From Saliniramus sp050485405 (GTDB taxonomy: Bacteria; Pseudomonadota; Alphaproteobacteria; Rhizobiales; Beijerinckiaceae), in the NCBI GenBank assembly GCA_050485405.1, contig JBJHBI010000012.1, positions 14,508 to 78,507 on the forward strand: a DNA stretch of 64,000 nt, written 5' to 3'. The notes below the pieces were generated by a model. That model was not told the DNA's origin. It searched no databases and saw only the letters and a list, made by a program, of their open reading frames with translations. Of the stretch, positions 25,193 to 33,602 are shown in pieces. Numbering within the stretch: position 1 is the first letter of the stretch; each line of letters opens with the position of its first letter. Made by a program: the position numbers and the translations under genes.

Positions 25193-26587
25193 ATGCGCGA
25201 ACAGGAACCGGGTGAGCCGATGAACCAGTATACGCCGCCACCCGTCCTGCCGCCCGGCCCGATCGCGCAGACGGGCCCGCAGCAGAGCGGCGCCCCGTCG
25301 AGCCCCCCTGAATCACGCGCCCTCGAACAGGCCGCGATGCGCGGCGCGGCGATCGGTGCGGCGGTCGCGAGCGCCGCCCTGCTCGTGACCGCGACCGTCT
25401 TCTACGGATTCAGCCCGATCCTGATCGCCGTCGCGGCCGGCGCGACCGCACTCGCGCTCGCCATCGCGGTGACCCGCGCCCGCACGACCCGCCGCCGCCT
25501 CCAGGTCACCGCGGATCAGCGCATCGCCGTGGCGGAGGCGCTTCTGGCCAATATCCCCGATCCCGTGATCCTCGTCGACCGCAGCGCGCGCGTGCGCGAA
25601 GCGAATTCGGCGGCGCAGAACCTCTTCCCGGCCATGCGCAAGCGCGCGCCGATCGCCTATGCCCTGCGCGCGCCGGAAGTGCTCGGCGGGATCGAGCAGG
25701 TCCTGCGCACGCGCGCGCCGACCCGCGTCACCTATACCCAGCGCCTGCCCACCGAGCGCGCCTTCGAATTGCTGCTCGGCCCGCTCGACATCGCATCCGG
25801 CCCGGAGCAGGACGAGGAAGCGGTGATGCTGTATTTCCGCGACCTGACCAACGCGCACCGGATCGAGCGCATGCGCGTCGATTTCATCGCCAATGTCAGC
25901 CATGAATTGCGCACCCCCCTCGCCTCCGTGCTCGGCTTCATCGAGACGCTCGAAGGCCCGGCCCGCGACGATGCGGCGGGCCGCGCACGCTTCCTCGCCA
26001 TCATGCGCGAGCAGGCCCTGCGCATGACGCGCCTGATCGACGAGTTGCTCTCGCTCTCGCGCATCGAATTGCGCGCCCATCTGGCGCCCACCGAGGCGAT
26101 CGACCTGATGCCTGTGATCCGCCAGATCCTCGACACCCTCGCGCCACTGGCGAAGGAGGAGGGCGTCACCTTCCACCAGGATCTGCCGGACGGCCCCGCC
26201 ATGGTCTGCGGCGATCGCGACGAGCTTCTGCGCCTCGTCGAGAACCTCGTCGAGAACGCGGTGAAATACGGCGGATCGGGCGGGCGCGTCGATATCGCCC
26301 TGACGCCGCCGGAGGGTGCGGGTCGCGCCTGGACGCTGAGCGTGCGCGATTACGGACCCGGCATCGAACGCGACGACCTGCCGCGTCTCACCGAGCGGTT
26401 CTACCGCGCCGATATCGCGACGAGCCGCAAGAAGGGCGGCACCGGGCTCGGCCTCGCCATCGTCAAGCATATCGTCGCGCGCCATCGCGGGCGGCTGAGC
26501 ATCGAGAGCGAGCCCGGCGAAGGTGCGGTCTTCACCGTGACCCTGCCGGATGCGGGCGCCGTTCGCGAGCCACTGCCCTTGCATTGA
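25193..26587 (+). CDS. phoR: Phosphate-regulon-type sensor histidine kinase PhoR
   Basis: 464 residues. A proline-rich leader is followed by two membrane segments (about residues 45-95), a PAS domain (LLANIPDPVILVDRSARVREANSAAQNLF), HisKA with phospho-accepting His in FIANVSHELRTPLASVLGF, and HATPase motifs NLVENAVKYGG, DYGPGIERDDLPRLTERFYR and GTGLGLAIVKHIV. FxANVSHELRTPL and the F/YR box are typical of PhoR. GGGGAG lies 7 nt before the ATG at 25193; an ATG at 25220 is the alternative. No phoB, phoU or pst gene is nearby. Pho-box-like repeats lie upstream. Confidence 0.85.
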   Translation: MREQEPGEPMNQYTPPPVLPPGPIAQTGPQQSGAPSSPPESRALEQAAMRGAAIGAAVASAALLVTATVFYGFSPILIAVAAGATALALAIAVTRARTTRRRLQVTADQRIAVAEALLANIPDPVILVDRSARVREANSAAQNLFPAMRKRAPIAYALRAPEVLGGIEQVLRTRAPTRVTYTQRLPTERAFELLLGPLDIASGPEQDEEAVMLYFRDLTNAHRIERMRVDFIANVSHELRTPLASVLGFIETLEGPARDDAAGRARFLAIMREQALRMTRLIDELLSLSRIELRAHLAPTEAIDLMPVIRQILDTLAPLAKEEGVTFHQDLPDGPAMVCGDRDELLRLVENLVENAVKYGGSGGRVDIALTPPEGAGRAWTLSVRDYGPGIERDDLPRLTERFYRADIATSRKKGGTGLGLAIVKHIVARHRGRLSIESEPGEGAVFTVTLPDAGAVREPLPLH

Positions 26588-26626
26588 TCCGGGTACTTTT
26601 CCCACCGGTTTCGTATCGCGGCTGCG

Positions 26627-26663
26627 ATCATTTGGATTCGCGACCATCATTTGCATTCACGAC
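26627..26663. promoter_or_regulatory. Tandem 18-bp direct repeat upstream of the ring-cleaving dioxygenase
   Basis: ATCATTTGnATTCnCGAC occurs at 26627-26644 and again at 26646-26663, identical at 16 of 18 positions with a 19-bp period (close to two helical turns). It lies 80-117 bp before the dioxygenase ATG; a TTGACG at 26694-26699 may be the -35. Looks like a paired regulator-binding site. Confidence 0.45.
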
Positions 26664-26743
26664 AATGACACCTTGCGGCCCTGGCGTTGTGTTTTGACGA
26701 TGCGCAAGTTTTCCTGCATGACGACAAGCAGGAGTGAAACGCC

Positions 26744-27682
26744 ATGCAACTCACCGGAATTCATCATCTCACCGCCATCTCCGCCGATGCGCCGGCAAAC
26801 CATGCCTTCTACACGCAGGTTCTGGGCATGCGCCTCGTCAAGAAGACGGTGAACCAGGACGATACCTCGGCCTATCACCTGTTTTACGGTGACGGGCGGG
26901 CGAGCCCGGGCAGCGACATCACCTTCTTCGAATGGCCCGTCCCGCGCGAGACCCGCGGCACCCATGCCATCACCCGCACCGCCTTGCGCGTCACGGGGCG
27001 CGAAGCGCTCGAATACTGGGTGAAGCGCTTCGACGAACACGGCATGCCCCATAGCGGGATCATCACCCGCGACGGGCGCGAGAGCCTCGATTTCGAGGAT
27101 CCGGAAGGCCAACGCCTCAGCCTCGTCGACGATGGCGGCGCGGGGACCGGCGAGATCTGGGAAAAGAGCCCGGTTCCCGCGCAGTTCCAGATCCGCGGCC
27201 TCGGCCCGATTACCTTGAGCGTCCCCGACCCGGCACCGACCGATCTCGTCCTGACGCGCGTGCTCGAAATGCGGCGCGTGCGTGAATTCGAGGAGAACGG
27301 GCGCAAGGTCGGCGTCTACGAGATGGGCGAAGGCGGGCCTGATGCGGAAGTGCTGCTCGTCGCCGAGCCCGATCTGCCTCCCGCGGGCCAGGGCGCCGGC
27401 GGCGTCCACCACATCGCCTTCCGCACGCCCGATCGCGCGCAATACGATGCCTGGGCACAGCGCCTGGCTTCGATCCGCCTGCCTTCGAGCGGACCGGTCG
27501 ACCGCCACTATTTCCGCTCGCTCTACTTCCGTGAGCCGAACGGTATTCTGATCGAGATCGCGACGGACGGCCCCGGTTTCGACGTCGACGAGCCGATGGA
27601 GACCCTCGGCGAGCGGCTCGCCCTGCCCCCGTTCCTCGAAGACCGTCGGGAGCAGATCGAGGCCGGGCTGAAACCTTTGTGA
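26744..27682 (+). CDS. Ring-cleaving (glyoxalase-fold) dioxygenase, MhqO-like
   Basis: 312 residues with two vicinal-oxygen-chelate modules: IHHLTAISADAPANHAFYTQVLGMRLVKKTVNQDD at the N-terminus and GVHHIAFRTPD in the second half, followed by SLYFREPNGILIEIATD, whose Glu is a metal ligand. This is the family that includes MhqO/YkcA-type proteins proposed to open hydroquinone-type rings. The substrate here is unknown. CAGGAG precedes the ATG. A strong hairpin follows at 27717. Confidence 0.87.
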   Translation: MQLTGIHHLTAISADAPANHAFYTQVLGMRLVKKTVNQDDTSAYHLFYGDGRASPGSDITFFEWPVPRETRGTHAITRTALRVTGREALEYWVKRFDEHGMPHSGIITRDGRESLDFEDPEGQRLSLVDDGGAGTGEIWEKSPVPAQFQIRGLGPITLSVPDPAPTDLVLTRVLEMRRVREFEENGRKVGVYEMGEGGPDAEVLLVAEPDLPPAGQGAGGVHHIAFRTPDRAQYDAWAQRLASIRLPSSGPVDRHYFRSLYFREPNGILIEIATDGPGFDVDEPMETLGERLALPPFLEDRREQIEAGLKPL

Positions 27683-27716
27683 ACCGGTACTGATTCGCAG
27701 TGCGATAGTATGCCGC

Positions 27717-27750
27717 GCCCCGGAGCCACCACTTCCGGGGCGTTTCTCTT
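27717..27750 (+). terminator. Hairpin terminator after the dioxygenase gene
   Basis: GCCCCGGA (27717-27724) pairs perfectly with TCCGGGGC (27734-27741) around a 9-nt loop; the following GTTTCTCTT is T-rich. It starts 35 bp after the stop codon. Confidence 0.75.
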
Positions 27751-28115
27751 GCGATTACGGCAACTTCCTCCGCTCGTCGCCGGAACTGCCGCAATTTGTT
27801 TTTTCCATCTCCCGGCGCCTCCGGGACGGCTCGCTCGATTCCATGAATTCCTTGCGCACTACGGCGTTCACGCGCGTGAAGCTACGCAACGCAGCGGGTT
27901 CGACCGTCGATTTACTCTTGGTATCCAAGAGAGCGCCGAAAAAATGAGCGTGAATTTTATTTCGCTCCTCTTGAAGAAAAAGATTTTTTGACATACTTGT
28001 CGGAGCAATACGCCAATTCGCGCTGATTCAAGCAATGTTTGGAAGCGCAACACCACCCGTCGGTTGATAACCGGTAAATGAAAACGGGTCCTAACTTTGA
28101 AAGAGGTTCGTAACG
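27751..28115. promoter_or_regulatory. AT-richer leader region of mucR
   Basis: No gene is supported in this region. It becomes AT-rich from about 27890 with runs of A and T (27975-27990). TTGACA occurs at 27988-27993. A dyad CGGTT-GAT-AACCG lies at 28061-28073, 42 bp before the mucR ATG. MucR proteins bind AT-rich targets and often repress their own gene, so this is the expected control region. Confidence 0.45.
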
Positions 28116-28577
28116 ATGAGTGAAACGGCGCAGGACAACGCCCATATCGAGCTGGCTGTAGAGATCGTATCTGCTTACGTCAGCAACAATTCTCTGCCTA
28201 CGGCCGAGCTTCCGGGGCTGATCGAAGCCGTGCACGGTACGCTGCAGAAGATCGCCACCGGCGCGCAGGAAGAACAGGTGGAAGCACCGGTTCCGGCCGT
28301 TCCGATCAAGAAGTCCATCACGCCGGACTTCATCATCTGCCTCGAAGACGGCAAGAAGTTCAAGTCGCTGAAGCGCCATCTGCGCACCAAGTACGACATG
28401 ACGCCGGAAGAGTATCGCGCCAAGTGGGGCCTGCCGGCCGATTATCCGATGGTCGCGCCGAACTATGCTTCGGCCCGCTCCGAACTCGCCAAGGCGATGG
28501 GTCTCGGCGCTCAGCGTCGCAAGGCGCCCGAGGGCGAGAGCGCCCCGCGCGGTCGCCGCTCGCGCAAGGTCGCGTGA
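28116..28577 (+). CDS. mucR: MucR/Ros-family transcriptional regulator
   Basis: 153 residues, typical for MucR. The N-terminal half is an oligomerisation region (ELAVEIVSAYVSNNSLPTAELPGLI); the DNA-binding part is ICLEDGKKFKSLKRHL followed by MTPEEYRAKWGLPADYPMVAPNY. The classical Ros zinc finger needs two Cys and two His. Here only one Cys is seen (CLEDG) and the position usually holding the second His reads Lys (RHLRTKYDM), so metal binding is doubtful. MucR proteins silence many surface and virulence genes in Rhizobiales. The C-terminus is a basic tail (GRRSRKVA). A strong terminator follows. Confidence 0.95.
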   Translation: MSETAQDNAHIELAVEIVSAYVSNNSLPTAELPGLIEAVHGTLQKIATGAQEEQVEAPVPAVPIKKSITPDFIICLEDGKKFKSLKRHLRTKYDMTPEEYRAKWGLPADYPMVAPNYASARSELAKAMGLGAQRRKAPEGESAPRGRRSRKVA

Positions 28578-28622
28578 TCACACGTGCCTGAATGATTGCA
28601 GGCATCGCGCCTGAACGGACAA

Positions 28623-28649
28623 GGCCGCCCTCGACGGGGCGGCCTTTTT
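28623..28649 (+). terminator. Rho-independent terminator of mucR
   Basis: GGCCGCCC (28623-28630) pairs with GGGCGGCC (28637-28644) around a 6-nt loop and is followed by five T residues. Confidence 0.92.
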
Positions 28650-28686
28650 CATGCGCGAAGCAGTCGCGCTCGAAGCCATTGTTCGA

Positions 28687-28733
28687 TGCATCATTTTATC
28701 CGTCAGCCGGTATCCACCTGACGGAATGATGCA
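28687..28733. repeat. Palindromic intergenic element, copy 1
   Basis: Nested inverted repeat: outer arms TGCATCATT (28687-28695) and AATGATGCA (28725-28733), inner arms CCGTCA (28700-28705) and TGACGG (28719-28724), 13-nt centre. It sits between the mucR terminator and the hmgA stop codon. The central 25 bp recur exactly, in inverted orientation, at 61721-61745 with the same outer arms, so this is a dispersed element rather than a simple terminator. Confidence 0.85.
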
Positions 28734-30050
28734 TTATCGATCCCACGGATCCTTGCGTTCGGGATCGAAATGCTTCTTCAGCCCATCCCAGCAATCGATA
28801 TAGTTGTCCTGCACCTCCGGAAGATCCGCCGCATAGCGGGTGATGCGCTGGGGAAAGCGGGTCTCGAACATGAAGGCCATGGTGCCCGTCAGCTTGACGG
28901 GCTTCAGCTCGCCGTTCGAGGCATGTTCGAAGGCCTGCTCGTCCGGCCCGTGAGCGAGCATGCAATTGTGCAGGCTGAAACCGCCGGGCGTGAAACCTTC
29001 CGGCTTGGCGTCGTAGACGCCGTAGATCAGCCCCATGAACTCCGACATGATGTTGCGGTGATACCAGGGCGGACGAAAGGTGTTGTCCGCCACCATCCAG
29101 CGTTCGGGGAAGATGACGAAGTCGATATTGGCCGTGCCCGGCGTCTCCGACGGCGCGGTCATCACCGTGAAGATCGACGGGTCCGGGTGATCGAAGGAAA
29201 TCGCACCCACCGGCGAGAAATGCCGCAGATCGTATTTGTAGGGCGCGTAATTGCCGTGCCAAGCGACAACGTCGAGCGGTGACTGGCCTATCTCCGAGAG
29301 ATAGAGCTCGCCGCCCCACTTCACATAGAGCTTCGAGGGGACCTCGCGGTCTTCATAAGCCGCAACGGGGGTGAGAAAGTCGCGCGGATTGGCCAGGCAA
29401 TTCGCCCCGATCGGCCCGCGATCAGGCAGCGTGAAGGCGCCGCCGTAATTCTCGCAGACATACGCCCGCGCCGGCCCGTCGACGAGTTCGGTGCGGAAGA
29501 TCACGCCGCGCGGGATGATGCAGATCTCGCCGGGTTCGATCTCGATCACCCCGAACTCCGTGCAGAACCGCAGCCTGTTCTCCTGCGCCACGATCAGCAA
29601 TTCGCCGTCGGCGTTGAAGAAATACTCGTCGCGCATGTCGCGGGTGACGAAGAGGAGATGCGCGGCCATGCCGACCTGCGTATCCGCGTCACCCGCCGTC
29701 GTCACCGTGCACAAACCCTCGACGAAGCTGACCTTCTCGTCGGGCATCGGCACCGGGCTCCAGCGCATCTGGCCGATCGGCGTATCGGTATCCTCGCGGC
29801 AGGGGGCGGTGCGCAGATGGCGCTTGTCGACCTTGCGATAGCGCCCGGAATGCTTCACCGCCGGGCGGATCCGGTAGAGCCAGGAGCGCTGGTTCGTCGC
29901 CTGCGGCGCGGTGAAGGGCGAGCCGGAGAGTTGCTCGGCATAAAGGCCGTAATTGCATTTCTGCGGCGAGTTCCGGCCGACCGGCAGGGCGTCGGGCAGT
30001 GCCTCGGTCTCGAAGCTGTTGCCGAAGCCCGACATGTAGCGTGGTTTCAT
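28734..30050 (-). CDS. hmgA: Homogentisate 1,2-dioxygenase
   Basis: 438 residues, full length. It opens the homogentisate ring to maleylacetoacetate in tyrosine breakdown. Iron-ligand regions are visible: PPWYHRNIMSEFMGLIYG (His and Glu ligands) and the C-terminal HGPDEQAFEHASN. The N-terminus MSGFGNSFETEALP-like segment (YMSGFGNSFETEA) and the conserved NYGLYAEQLSGSPFTAPQ are typical. Divergent from a MarR regulator and hpd, which supplies homogentisate. maiA and fahA, needed next, are not in the window. Confidence 0.97.
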   Translation of the reverse strand: MKPRYMSGFGNSFETEALPDALPVGRNSPQKCNYGLYAEQLSGSPFTAPQATNQRSWLYRIRPAVKHSGRYRKVDKRHLRTAPCREDTDTPIGQMRWSPVPMPDEKVSFVEGLCTVTTAGDADTQVGMAAHLLFVTRDMRDEYFFNADGELLIVAQENRLRFCTEFGVIEIEPGEICIIPRGVIFRTELVDGPARAYVCENYGGAFTLPDRGPIGANCLANPRDFLTPVAAYEDREVPSKLYVKWGGELYLSEIGQSPLDVVAWHGNYAPYKYDLRHFSPVGAISFDHPDPSIFTVMTAPSETPGTANIDFVIFPERWMVADNTFRPPWYHRNIMSEFMGLIYGVYDAKPEGFTPGGFSLHNCMLAHGPDEQAFEHASNGELKPVKLTGTMAFMFETRFPQRITRYAADLPEVQDNYIDCWDGLKKHFDPERKDPWDR

Positions 30051-30094
30051 CTGACACCTCCCGTCTCACCGGCGCCTTGGGCGCTGGGCAGAAA

Positions 30095-30134
30095 TTGGTT
30101 GCTTGTGGGACGAATTTTGTGGCAGATTGGTTGC
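30095..30134. repeat. Direct repeat in the hmgA/marR promoter region
   Basis: TTGGTTGC occurs at 30095-30102 and 30127-30134, each preceded by a GCAGA-type sequence, with a 32-bp step. It may be part of the control site for the divergent genes. Confidence 0.35.
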
Positions 30135-30152
30135 ACTGTCAACGAACAGTGC
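30133..30152. promoter_or_regulatory. Perfect dyad operator before the MarR regulator gene
   Basis: GCACTGT-N6-ACAGTGC, a perfect 7-bp inverted repeat, ends 8 bp before the ATG of the MarR gene and lies within the 110-bp gap separating it from hmgA. Position and symmetry fit an autoregulatory MarR operator that could also control hmgA. Confidence 0.55.
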
Positions 30153-30160
30153 GAGGATGC

Positions 30161-30652
30161 ATGTCGGTTTCCGCTGCAGCAAACGACAGCCGGGCCCTGC
30201 TCAAGCTGGAGGAGTTCCTGCCCTACCGGCTGGTGATCCTCTCCGCGCGTACGTCCAACGCCGTGGCGCGCATCTATGCCGAGCGCTTCGATCTCACGAT
30301 CCCGCAATGGCGCGTCATCGCGACGCTGGGCCAGTACCCGGTGCGCACCGCCCGCGACATCGCCCTGCACGGCATGATGCACAAATCCACCGTGTCGCGC
30401 GCCGTCGCCGCGCTCGTCACGCGCGGGCTGGTGCGCAAGGAACCCAATGCCTTCGACATGCGCGAGGAGCATCTGCGCCTCACCGACGAGGGTCGCGCCA
30501 TCTACGAGGAGGTGGTGCCGCAGGCTCTCGCCTTCGAGGAGGAGATCACGGCGGCCTTCAATGAGCAAGAGCGCAAGGAATTCGTCAGGCTGATCGAGAA
30601 GCTCGACGCCCATACCCGCAATCTCGCACCCGATCCGGACCCGGATGCCTGA
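30161..30652 (+). CDS. MarR-family regulator of tyrosine/homogentisate catabolism
   Basis: 163 residues, standard MarR size. The winged helix-turn-helix is LTIPQWRVIATLGQYPVRTARDIALHGMMHKSTVSRAVAALVTRGLVRKE split across about residues 45-95, followed by the wing and DEGRAIYEEVVP. It lies between divergent hmgA and co-directional hpd (31 bp to the latter), so it very probably controls both. ATG at 30161 follows GCGAGG closely. The inducer is likely homogentisate or hydroxyphenylpyruvate, by analogy only. Confidence 0.88.
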   Translation: MSVSAAANDSRALLKLEEFLPYRLVILSARTSNAVARIYAERFDLTIPQWRVIATLGQYPVRTARDIALHGMMHKSTVSRAVAALVTRGLVRKEPNAFDMREEHLRLTDEGRAIYEEVVPQALAFEEEITAAFNEQERKEFVRLIEKLDAHTRNLAPDPDPDA

Positions 30653-30683
30653 ACCCGGCGCCCCCACCCAACAGGAGGAAACC

Positions 30684-31799
30684 ATGGGCCCCTTCCCCCA
30701 CGATGCCCCGCCCCCGGAGATTTCCGAAGAAAATCCCATGGGCACGAACGGATTCGAATTCGTCGAATTCTGCCACCCCGATCCCGACGAGCTCGATCGC
30801 CTGTTCAAGGTGATGGGCTTCACCCCCGTCGCGCGGCACCGCTCGAAGAACGTCACGCTCTACCGGCAGGGCGACATCAACTTCATCCTCAATGCGGAGC
30901 CCGAGAGCTTCGCCGCGAAATTCGCCCAGAAGCACGGCCCATCGGCGCCGGCCATGGCGTTTCGCGTCGTGGATGCGCGCCATGCCTATGAACGCGCGCT
31001 CTCGCTCGGCGCCAAACCGGCGCAGACGCAGGTCGGCCCGATGGAGCTCAACATTCCGGCAATCGAGGGGATCGGCGGCTTGCAGATCTATCTCGTCGAT
31101 CGCTACGGCGCGAAGGGCTCGATCTACGACGTCGATTTCGAGTGGCTCGGCGAGCGCGACCCGCATCCCGAAGGCGTCGGTCTGCATTACATCGACCATC
31201 TGACTCACAATGTGCATCGCGGACGCATGAACGAATGGGCGGAATTCTACGAGAAGCTCTTCAACTTCCGTCAGATCCGCTATTTCGACATTGCCGGCAA
31301 GCTCACCGGCCTGCATTCGCGCGCGATGACGAGCCCGGACAACAAAATCCGCATCCCGATCAACGAGGATGCCGGTGAGTCAGGCCAGATCCAGGAATAT
31401 CTCGACGAGTACAAAGGCGAGGGCATCCAGCACGTGGCTTTGGGCTCCACCGATCTCTACCGCTCCATCGAGACCCTGATCGATAGCGGGCTCGAATTCA
31501 TGCCCGCGCCCAACGACATATACTATTCGCGTATCGGGAAGCGCCTGCCCAATCACGAGGAATCGGTCGAGCGCCTGCAGAAGAACGGCATCCTCATCGA
31601 TGGCGAGGGCGTCGTCGAGGGCGGCTATACGAAATGCCTGCTCCAGCGCTTCTCCAAGACCGTGATCGGGCCGATCTTCTTCGAATTCATCCAGCGCAAG
31701 GGTGACGAAGGCTTCGGCGAGGGCAATTTCAAGGCGCTCTTCGAATCGATCGAAGAAGACCAGATCCGCCGCGGCGTTCTCAAGGAAAATGCCGGCTGA
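30684..31799 (+). CDS. hpd: 4-Hydroxyphenylpyruvate dioxygenase
   Basis: 371 residues. It turns 4-hydroxyphenylpyruvate into homogentisate. Two VOC domains are present; the iron ligands are seen in GLHYIDHLTHNV (His), GIQHVALGSTD (His) and GPIFFEFIQRKGDEGFGEGNF (Glu). The last region is also the conserved C-terminal gate. AGGAGGAAACC precedes the ATG at 30684, a strong ribosome-binding site. Downstream of the MarR gene and facing away from hmgA, forming a compact homogentisate module. Confidence 0.96.
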   Translation: MGPFPHDAPPPEISEENPMGTNGFEFVEFCHPDPDELDRLFKVMGFTPVARHRSKNVTLYRQGDINFILNAEPESFAAKFAQKHGPSAPAMAFRVVDARHAYERALSLGAKPAQTQVGPMELNIPAIEGIGGLQIYLVDRYGAKGSIYDVDFEWLGERDPHPEGVGLHYIDHLTHNVHRGRMNEWAEFYEKLFNFRQIRYFDIAGKLTGLHSRAMTSPDNKIRIPINEDAGESGQIQEYLDEYKGEGIQHVALGSTDLYRSIETLIDSGLEFMPAPNDIYYSRIGKRLPNHEESVERLQKNGILIDGEGVVEGGYTKCLLQRFSKTVIGPIFFEFIQRKGDEGFGEGNFKALFESIEEDQIRRGVLKENAG

Positions 31800-31895
31800 T
31801 CAGCGCGCACAAAACGGCGGCGCGGGGCGATCAACCGCCCCCGCCACCCCAAAACGCCACCCAAGCACCCTGCCCGAACGCTCCGCTCAAACGCG

Positions 31896-33602
31896 TCAGG
31901 ACTTGCCCTTCGGCTTTGCTCCCGGGGGACGGTCCGCCGGATCCGGCAGCGGGGCGATCTCGGTTGCGGGTGCCGCATCGCCCGGATCGGACTTGCGCGC
32001 GGCCTGCCACAGGCGCCCACCGAACACCTTCACACCCTTGGCGACGCCACGCCCGGCACGCCCCAGATTCTCGCCGAAACGCAGCCCCTGCGGGCTCTCC
32101 AGCCGCCGGCGGTTACGCTGGGCCATCAGCGCTTCGCCGAGCTGGGCGGCGATGGCGTTGTGGAGCGTATCGAGATTCCACGAAGGCGGCTTTGCGCAGA
32201 CCGGAATCGGCGGCCTGTCCCCGAGCGGGCCGGCGAAATCCTTGCGCAGGGCGGCCACCGCCTTGCCGATCACGGCCTGCGCCGCCTCGGGCAGGCGGTT
32301 CTCGGTATAGGGCCAGTCGGGCAGGAGCGCATCCGCCGCAGTGGCGACGGGGATGATCGGCGGGATCCGGCGCGCCGCATCCTGCGCATACCAGGCCATC
32401 ACCGCATCGCGCAGACCGATATCGACAGCGCGTCCGGGACGGTTGGCGCGCAAGGCCCAGAGCACCATGTCGGCCTGGGTGATCTCCTGCGCGAGAAGCT
32501 CCTGCACCTTCGCCGAGCCGTCGAGACCCATCGTGTCGACGAGGCGGCAGGTGATGTCGTCGATGACGAGTTCATGCGCCGTCAGCCGATCCGTGGTGGG
32601 GGCGAGATCGGTCTCGGCCACGCCGTCTCCGGCGAGCGCGTTGATCAGCGTCGACTTGCCCGCCGAAATCTGACCCACGACGATGATCCGCACCGGATCA
32701 TCGGGCCGCGCGAGGCTGCGCCGGTCGCGCAATTCCGAGCCGAGCTGGATTTCGATCAGTTCCGCATCGGAGAATTTCAGCCGCCCGGAATAGAGATCAA
32801 CCGCCGCCTGCGCGACCTCCTCGAGCAGGATCGCCTGCGCGTCACGCACCACCTGATCGGTGAGCCGATCCTGCAATCCGGCCGTCGCGGCGCGCTCGAG
32901 CTCGCGCAGGACGCCGACCGGCGGGTTGAAGGCGAGGCGCAGCCCGCGATAGGCGAGATAGCCGTATTTCCAGGCGGCGCGCGCCTGATCCTGCCGGCTC
33001 CATAGCCAATGCACCGAGCGCATCGAGAACTGATCGGAAAACGGCACGTGGCTGCGGAGGAATTCGCGGTAGCGCAGCGCGACCCGGTCGATCAGCAGAA
33101 GTGCTTCCGGCAGGGTGAAATCGAGGGCGCCGCGTTTGCCGTCGGACATGCGCCCGGCGACATCCTCGACGACGGCTACGGCGTGCTCGGGCAGGCTCTC
33201 CCATTCGACGGGGGCGGGAAGCCGCTCGGCAATCGCGGCGCGGGCCGCCTCGTAGATCGCGGTCTCGCGTTCGCTCCATTCCGGATCGATCGGGGGATTG
33301 GCGAGCCGTTCGCGCAGGCCGGCGGGATCCTCCGCCTCATCGTCCGGCGGGATCGTCTCGCCGCGTGCGAGCGCCTCCGCCCGCGCCTTGCGCCTTTGTT
33401 GCCAAGCCAGGCCGAGCCGCCCGCTCCAGATCCCCCCGGCGAGCGCGACACAGCCGAGCACGAAATAAAGCAGCATGCCGCGATCATGCAGCCAGAGAAA
33501 ACCGAGCAGCGACGTCACCGCGAAGGGCAGCACCAGCAGACCGGCGGCGCCGAGGCGGCTCCAGCGCAGATAGGCCCGGCGCAGACGCTCACCGAGAGAC
33601 AT
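31896..33602 (-). CDS. Membrane-anchored GTPase-like protein, second of a tandem pair
   Basis: 568 residues. Two hydrophobic segments lie near the N-terminus (LGAAGLLVLPFAVTSLLGFL and LLYFVLGCVALAGGIW), then a long helical region. A GTPase domain follows, with P-loop VVGQISAGKST (about residue 305) and G3 motif VDTMGLDG. The G4 position reads TAADAL instead of TKxD/NKxD. The C-terminal tail is proline/alanine-rich. The start MSLGERLRRAYLRW at 33602 overlaps the upstream GTPase gene by 14 bp. Members of this YfjP/Era-like membrane group have no settled role. An overlapping operon implies that the pair works together. Confidence 0.8.
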   Translation of the reverse strand: MSLGERLRRAYLRWSRLGAAGLLVLPFAVTSLLGFLWLHDRGMLLYFVLGCVALAGGIWSGRLGLAWQQRRKARAEALARGETIPPDDEAEDPAGLRERLANPPIDPEWSERETAIYEAARAAIAERLPAPVEWESLPEHAVAVVEDVAGRMSDGKRGALDFTLPEALLLIDRVALRYREFLRSHVPFSDQFSMRSVHWLWSRQDQARAAWKYGYLAYRGLRLAFNPPVGVLRELERAATAGLQDRLTDQVVRDAQAILLEEVAQAAVDLYSGRLKFSDAELIEIQLGSELRDRRSLARPDDPVRIIVVGQISAGKSTLINALAGDGVAETDLAPTTDRLTAHELVIDDITCRLVDTMGLDGSAKVQELLAQEITQADMVLWALRANRPGRAVDIGLRDAVMAWYAQDAARRIPPIIPVATAADALLPDWPYTENRLPEAAQAVIGKAVAALRKDFAGPLGDRPPIPVCAKPPSWNLDTLHNAIAAQLGEALMAQRNRRRLESPQGLRFGENLGRAGRGVAKGVKVFGGRLWQAARKSDPGDAAPATEIAPLPDPADRPPGAKPKGKS

